From assembly GCF_016786355.1 (NCBI RefSeq), contig NZ_JADWYX010000007.1, positions 11,127 to 75,126 on the forward strand: a stretch of DNA of 64,000 bases, read 5' to 3'. This DNA comes from Frankia sp. AgB1.9. Its GTDB lineage: Bacteria; Actinomycetota; Actinomycetes; Frankiales; Frankiaceae. The notes under the pieces were generated by a model. That model was not told where the DNA came from, searched no databases, and saw only the letters and a program-made list of their open reading frames with translations. Positions 59,639-64,000 of the stretch are shown here, one piece after another; the first letter of the stretch is position 1, and the number at the start of each line of letters is the position of its first letter. The position numbers were made by a program, and so were the translations under genes.

Positions 59639-61288
59639 GTGAGTGTGACGACGGCCGGCGTGGGGACGGCGCTGGCGGCGGGGTGGCCGGGCGCGGGGAC
59701 CACGGCGCCTGGAATGAGTTCCGCGGACCTCGCGGTGGGGCCGGCGTTACTGCCCGCCATGACCGTCGGGAGCCGGGGGCCGGCGCCCGCCGGCGGGGCC
59801 GGCCGGCTTGGCCCCAGCGACGGCGAGCTCGCGCGGCTGCGGCGGGTCGCCGTCGGCGAGGAAGACGCCGACCTGCTGGTGCACAGCGGAACGGTCGTCG
59901 TCGTGCAGACCGGCGAGCTGCTGCAACGGGACGTCGCGATCGTCGGCCGGTTCATCGCCGCCGTGACGAGGCCTGGCGCGCTCGCCGGGCGCCGCTCGCT
60001 GGACGCGACCGGCCGCTACCTGCTGCCCGCCTACGTCGACGCCCACGTCCGTCCGGAACGGACCCTGCTGCTGCCCGGGGAGGCCGCCCGGCTGCTGGTG
60101 CCGCGCGGCACCGTGACCGTGCTGACCGACCCCGCCGGCCTGGTCGCCCGCTGCGGCCCTCGTGGCGCCGGGATCGCGACCACGACAGACACCCCGCTGC
60201 GGGTGCTGGCCCGGCGCCCCGGCGCGCCTGGCCCGGCGGCGGGGGATCTGCTGCCCGGCGAGCAGACCGTCGGCCACCGGACGCTCGCCGACCTGATCGG
60301 TTACGGCCAGCTCGCCTGCGCGGTGCGGTCCGGGATCACCGCCGGGCTGGCGCCCGCCGAGGCCGTCCGGCGCGCGACGCTCGTGCCCGCCCGCCGACAC
60401 GGGCTCGACCAGGTCCTCGGCGCGATCCTCCCGGCCCATCTGGCCGACCTGCTGATCGTCACCGAGATCGGCGGCGTCGAACCACCCGACCTCGTCGTCG
60501 CCGGCGGGCGCATCGCCGCCGGCCAGGGCCGGCCGCTGTTCGAGAACCCCGACCGCGCCCCCCGCTGGGCCCTCGACACCGTGCGCCTGCCGGTGAACCT
60601 CCATGTCGACTCGTTCGCGCTGTCCGGCTGGCCTGGACACCCGGCGCCGCTGCCGGTGGCCGTCGAGATCGTCTCCCGGATCTCCACTCCGGTGGTGCCC
60701 TCGTCCCGGACGCCCGGCCTGGCCGGGCTGGTCCCAGGGCGCCCGGTGCTGCCCGGAGTCGGCGGCCTCGCCCCGACGGGGCCGCTCCAGCCGCCGGCGA
60801 CGGCGTCGACCGGTGCCGCGGCCCCACGGCAGGTGCGGGTCGAGCCCGCGGTCCGCAACGGCCTGATCGTGGCCGACCCCGACCACGACCTGCTCAAGGT
60901 CGCCGTCGTCGACCGGTCCGGCAGCCACGAGCCGGTCCGGGTCGGGCTGCTGCGCGGGGTCGGGCTGACCAGCGGCGCCGTCGGCGTCACCACCAGCGAC
61001 CCGCCCGGTGACCTGGTGCTCGTCGGCACCAACGACGCCGACATGCTCACCGCCGCCCGGGCCCTGGAGGGCATGGGCGGCGGGTACGTGGTGATCGACC
61101 GGGGCTGGGTGCAGGCCGCCTGCCCGCTGCCCGTCGCAGGCATCGTCAGCGACGCGCCGTGGGAGGCCGTCGACGGCCAGCTCGCCGCCGCCGACGCGGC
61201 CGCGGCGGCGATCGGCTGCCGGCTCGCCGGGCCGCTCCAGACCCTCGCCGACCTGGGGGCGGCCCTCTTCACCCGACCCGCTCCCTGA
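59639..61288 (+). CDS. Adenine-deaminase-like protein lacking catalytic residues
   Basis: 549 residues from GTG 59639 with GGAGGG upstream. The order follows adenine deaminase (Ade): an amidohydrolase N-terminus (LVHSGTVVVVQTGEL, LDATGRYLLPAYVDAHVRPE), a late barrel segment (GITAGLAPAEAVRRATLVPARRHGL, ILPAHLADLLIV) and an intact C-terminal Ade domain (GTNDADMLTAARAL, GGGYVVIDRG, PLPVAGIVSD). The metal HxH is HVR (136-138), the DPHE motif reads DPAG, and about 200 residues carrying the remaining metal ligands are absent. It is therefore unlikely to deaminate adenine. It may be a pseudoenzyme with a binding or regulatory role, or a decaying gene kept in frame. Confidence 0.75.
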   Translation: MSVTTAGVGTALAAGWPGAGTTAPGMSSADLAVGPALLPAMTVGSRGPAPAGGAGRLGPSDGELARLRRVAVGEEDADLLVHSGTVVVVQTGELLQRDVAIVGRFIAAVTRPGALAGRRSLDATGRYLLPAYVDAHVRPERTLLLPGEAARLLVPRGTVTVLTDPAGLVARCGPRGAGIATTTDTPLRVLARRPGAPGPAAGDLLPGEQTVGHRTLADLIGYGQLACAVRSGITAGLAPAEAVRRATLVPARRHGLDQVLGAILPAHLADLLIVTEIGGVEPPDLVVAGGRIAAGQGRPLFENPDRAPRWALDTVRLPVNLHVDSFALSGWPGHPAPLPVAVEIVSRISTPVVPSSRTPGLAGLVPGRPVLPGVGGLAPTGPLQPPATASTGAAAPRQVRVEPAVRNGLIVADPDHDLLKVAVVDRSGSHEPVRVGLLRGVGLTSGAVGVTTSDPPGDLVLVGTNDADMLTAARALEGMGGGYVVIDRGWVQAACPLPVAGIVSDAPWEAVDGQLAAADAAAAAIGCRLAGPLQTLADLGAALFTRPAP

Positions 61289-61349
61289 CCCACGGGGGCG
61301 GTCCGCGACCAGCCGGCCCCCTACCGGATCCGGGCGGCGCCGAGCCGGG

Positions 61350-62645
61350 TCAGCCCGCTGCCTCGGCGGGCGGGGCGGCCTTGTCGGTGGGCGGCGCCTT
61401 CGTCAGGTTCGGGCCTCCGTCGGCTCCGCTCGCCGGCACCTCGGCTCCGGCGGCGACCGCCTCCCCGGTGGCGACGGCGGCGGCGGAGTCCCGCAACGCC
61501 CGCTGGGTGTAGTCGGACAACGTCCAGGAACGCCGTGGCGTGGCCGCGTTCTCGATCTCGACGAGGCCGGCGCGGACCATCCGGAACAGCGCCCGGCGGG
61601 CCTCCGTCTTCGAGACGGCCAGCATCTGCGCGGCCTCCTCGGTCCGCAGCCGCGGCTGCCGGCGCATCCGGTTGATGATCTGCAGCTCGGGCAGCGACAG
61701 CGGCCGGCCGACCAGCTCGTGCATGAGCACGAACCGGGCGAAGCCCAGGTCGGGCCGTCCGCCCGGGAGCACCACGACCACGGCGTGGTCACCGCTGCGG
61801 CCGTGGTCGGGCGGCGCGTGCCCGTGGCGCAGCTGCTCCCGCCAGATCTGGCCGATGCCCCGACCGGTGCGCGCGACCAGGCCGGCCCGGCGGAGCGCGT
61901 CGGCGAGCAGCGGGTTGCGCGGGCTCGGCGGCGCCGACAGCAGGGTGTCCACGGTGATCCCGGCCGGGAGGCCGGACGGGTTCGAGACGATGATCTGGTC
62001 CTCGGACCACTGGACGTGCACCGCACCCGGCGCGGTGTAGTCGCGGTGGATGAGGGCGTTGGCGAGGGCCTCCCGGAACGCGGCCTCCGAGTACACCGGC
62101 ACCCGCATCCGGACCAGGTCGAAGCGCACCTCGCGGTTCGGGTTCAGCTCCCGGAACCGGGCCAGGAACTCCTCGACCAGCCGCAGCAGCGGCCAGCGCA
62201 GGAACACGTTGGTCCCGGTCGCCAGCCCGTCGACCCGGTCGAAGACCTGAATGGCGGCCTCGTGGGTCGGCGCGAGCCTGCGCAGCGACTCCGGCCGGCC
62301 GAACAGCAACAGCCCGGCGAGCAGGATCTCGACCCGCGCCGGGTCCGCGCCCTCGGCCGACGGACCGTTCGGCGCGGCCGGGTCGGTCCCGTCCGCGGCA
62401 CCCTCCGGCGCGGCCAGGCGCACCACGCCGAGCTCGCGGGCCAGCGCCAGGTCGTCGAGAACCGCGAGCCGCTGGTCGGCCTTCTCCCGAGCGGCGCCGA
62501 TGAGGCGGCGCAGCCGGTCGAACTCGACCGGATCCAGGTCCGCCCACGAAGCGCCGGGCACGACCCGACCGGTGACGTCTACCGCCCCGGTCACCGGGCA
62601 GGCGGGCGTTCCCTGGCCGGCCGGGGCGCCATCAGCGTTTCGCAC
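61350..62645 (-). CDS. Schlafen/RecG-like ATP-binding regulator, short form
   Basis: 431 residues from GTG 62643-62645 with AGGTGG upstream. The core shares EALANALIHRDY, IIVSNPSGLP, ARTGRGIGQIW and ILLAGLLLFGRPESLRRLAP with the regulator at 11541-13295 (EVLVNAIAHRDY, RNPGG, GRGTGIA equivalent), placing it in the HATPase_c_4 family. The AlbA_2 domain at the N-terminus is missing; instead there is about 70 residues of helical sequence. A winged helix follows (LRTEEAAQMLAVSKTEARRALFRMV), then an Ala/Pro tail. Probably a DNA-binding regulator. Four 17-bp tandem repeats lie just upstream and could be its operator. Confidence 0.7.
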   Translation of the reverse strand: MRNADGAPAGQGTPACPVTGAVDVTGRVVPGASWADLDPVEFDRLRRLIGAAREKADQRLAVLDDLALARELGVVRLAAPEGAADGTDPAAPNGPSAEGADPARVEILLAGLLLFGRPESLRRLAPTHEAAIQVFDRVDGLATGTNVFLRWPLLRLVEEFLARFRELNPNREVRFDLVRMRVPVYSEAAFREALANALIHRDYTAPGAVHVQWSEDQIIVSNPSGLPAGITVDTLLSAPPSPRNPLLADALRRAGLVARTGRGIGQIWREQLRHGHAPPDHGRSGDHAVVVVLPGGRPDLGFARFVLMHELVGRPLSLPELQIINRMRRQPRLRTEEAAQMLAVSKTEARRALFRMVRAGLVEIENAATPRRSWTLSDYTQRALRDSAAAVATGEAVAAGAEVPASGADGGPNLTKAPPTDKAAPPAEAAG

Positions 62646-62690
62646 AGGGTGCCACCTGAAAGAAGAGCGGCTCTTGCGAAGCCGCGTGTC

Positions 62691-62758
62691 CGACGCTCGT
62701 CTTGCCTCGACGTTCGTTCTGTCTCGACGTTCGTATTGCCTCGGCGCTCGCCTCGTTG
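62691..62758. repeat. Four 17-bp tandem repeats upstream of regulator
   Basis: Units start at 62691, 62708, 62725 and 62742; the third reads CGACGTTCGTATTGCCT. They lie 46-113 bases before the regulator start and are flanked by a short inverted repeat AAGAGC-G-GCTCTT (62662-62674). Candidate operator array. Confidence 0.75.
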
Positions 62759-62841
62759 TGACGCCGCCTGCGGTCGATCTTGACCGTTCGGCTGACGCTA
62801 CTCCCAGTGTCGGGCGCTGACGAGGATCTGTCAGACGAATG

Positions 62842-63957
62842 TCAACGGCCGGCGCGGGTCGGTGGGCGCCGTGGTGCGCGGGTGAAGCGGCCGTCCGGCT
62901 CGGCCCCGGCGGCGGCCCGGCGCGGGTAGCGGGCGGCCCGGGTGAGGAAGGCGGCGAGCACCCGGCGCAGCGCCACCCCGGCGGCGTCGGCCCGGACGTG
63001 GACCTCCTCGGCCAGCTCCCCGTCCCCGCTGATCAGCGGCAACCCGTCGACGGCGAACCGGTGCTGCAGGGCCAGGTCCTCGTCGAGGATCGCCTGCTCG
63101 AACCGGGCGGCCTCGGCCAGCCGGGCCGTGTCCCCGGCCAGGTCGTTGCGCATCAGCCGGGTGTAGACGCGGCTCGCGCCGTCGTCCTGCGGCTGCAGGC
63201 AGAACAGGATGGCGTTGATGATCCCCGCGTCCGGGTACTCCATCCGCAGCCGCAGCATGAACGGCGGGCGGAACACGTAGGTCGACACCCGGCGCTGCAC
63301 CAGCGGGCGCAGCCCGGCCGCGACCCCCGGGTCCTCCGGGTTGGAGACGTCCTGCTCCATGACGACGCGGAAGCCGTCCCCGTCCGCGTCCACCCGGTAG
63401 GGCGGCACCAGCATGTCCTCACCGACGCCGCCGATGGTGGCGGCGTGCACGAACGGGAAGTGCGCGGTGTCGAGGAAGTTGTCGGCGAGCAGCCCGGCGG
63501 CGGCCGTCGAGCGCGCGGGCTCCAGCCACATCGAGTCGAACCCGTCCTCACTCGCCTCGGGCAGCGCGAGGATCTCGGCGAACGGCTCGTCGGGGGCGAT
63601 CCAGACCAGGCCGTGGCGCTCCGTGACACCCCAGGCGGTGGTGGCGCGGGCCCGCTTAGGGGCCGGGACACCCGGGCCGAGGGCGGGAACGAGCGTGCAG
63701 CCGCCGTCCGCGGCGTACCGCCAGCCGTGGTACGGGCAGACCAGCGTCTCGCCTTCGACCCGCCCGGCCGACAGCGGCGCGAGGCGGTGTGGGCAGCGGT
63801 CCTCGAACGCGGTGAGCACGCCGTTCAGGCGGGCGAGCACCCACGGCTCGCCGAGCAGGCGCACCCCGAGCGGCTCGTCGCCGAGCTCGGTGGACAACGC
63901 CACCGGGTGCCAGCCATGCCGCAACGCCGGATCCGTGTTCGTCAGACGGAGCGACAC
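62842..63957 (-). CDS. Rieske non-heme iron oxygenase
   Basis: 371 residues from GTG 63955-63957, which has GAGGAAGG nine bases upstream; other GTG/ATG starts a few codons earlier are possible. Rieske 2Fe-2S motif CPHR (Cys55, His57) and CPYHGW (Cys74, His77). The mononuclear iron site is within LLADNFLDTAHFPFVH (His166, His171). The family covers VanA-, caffeine demethylase- and Rieske-type mono- or dioxygenase alpha subunits, cytosolic and needing a reductase. No reductase gene is in the window, so the partner is encoded elsewhere. Substrate is not evident. Confidence 0.88.
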   Translation of the reverse strand: MSLRLTNTDPALRHGWHPVALSTELGDEPLGVRLLGEPWVLARLNGVLTAFEDRCPHRLAPLSAGRVEGETLVCPYHGWRYAADGGCTLVPALGPGVPAPKRARATTAWGVTERHGLVWIAPDEPFAEILALPEASEDGFDSMWLEPARSTAAAGLLADNFLDTAHFPFVHAATIGGVGEDMLVPPYRVDADGDGFRVVMEQDVSNPEDPGVAAGLRPLVQRRVSTYVFRPPFMLRLRMEYPDAGIINAILFCLQPQDDGASRVYTRLMRNDLAGDTARLAEAARFEQAILDEDLALQHRFAVDGLPLISGDGELAEEVHVRADAAGVALRRVLAAFLTRAARYPRRAAAGAEPDGRFTRAPRRPPTRAGR

Positions 63958-64000
63958 GTACACCACCCTTCCTCGCGGAGCGCCCAGCACATCATCCTCT

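Noticed and set aside
59310..59642. Small plus-strand gene before the adenine-deaminase-like gene
   Set aside because: No ribosome site, no family features, and codon third positions do not show the bias of neighbouring genes.
62691..62758. Iteron-type plasmid origin suggested by 17-bp repeats
   Set aside because: There is no Rep gene, AT-rich region or DnaA box nearby; an operator for the adjacent regulator is simpler.

Overview
This 64 kb window is very GC-rich, uses many GTG starts and ATGA/GTGA stop-start overlaps, and carries actinobacterial families throughout: DUF397, WD40-fused Ser/Thr kinase, class F sortase, MocR, HxlR and LLM/F420-type oxidoreductase. Together with a complete hopanoid locus and urease, this points to a Frankia-like actinomycete (Frankiaceae). 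That assignment is inferred from gene content and not from any database search. No rRNA, tRNA, CRISPR array or intact insertion sequence was seen.

Left part (1-14.8 kb) is signalling. It holds a DUF397 protein (cut by the window edge), a membrane Ser/Thr kinase with a seven-blade WD40 propeller, an FHA/winged-helix protein, a PPP-type phosphoesterase and an aquaporin. Next come a response regulator fused to a thioredoxin-reductase-like flavoprotein, with its cyclic-nucleotide-domain histidine kinase, and a second WD40 protein whose N-terminus looks like effector-associated domain 1. An AlbA/Schlafen-type regulator with a clear operator array and a MocR-type regulator with an apparent frameshift close the section.

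15-26.5 kb is a catabolic locus for reductive pyrimidine degradation. Beta-ureidopropionase, dihydropyrimidinase, CoA-acylating (methyl)malonate-semialdehyde dehydrogenase and a class III (beta-alanine type) aminotransferase would convert dihydropyrimidines to acetyl-CoA. An LLM-family oxidoreductase and a four-gene NMT1/THI5-type ABC importer lie between them. No classical dihydropyrimidine dehydrogenase is visible, so the LLM enzyme is a candidate for the missing redox step.

27.4-39.7 kb is the hopanoid locus: SDR, hpnC, hpnD, hpnE, a polyprenyl diphosphate synthase, shc, a fused hpnG-ispH gene and, after an HxlR regulator, hpnH with a duplicated palindromic operator. Several of these enzymes carry long Ala/Pro/Thr-rich tails. 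A TetR/MFS efflux pair follows.

42.8-61.3 kb mixes a scattered urease system (ureG-ureD on plus; ureF and ureABC on minus) with other modules. These are a class F sortase and its likely substrate, a histidine kinase/OmpR regulator pair with matching 11-bp-spaced boxes in two promoters, a PhyH dioxygenase and a SAM methyltransferase. A second NMT1-type ABC cassette ends in an adenine-deaminase-like protein that has lost its catalytic core. A RecG/Schlafen-like regulator with 17-bp tandem repeats upstream and a Rieske oxygenase complete the window.

The window is rich in palindromic and tandem repeats. The clearest is an element with arms GAGTCATCCCTGGTGG, found three times, always downstream of genes.
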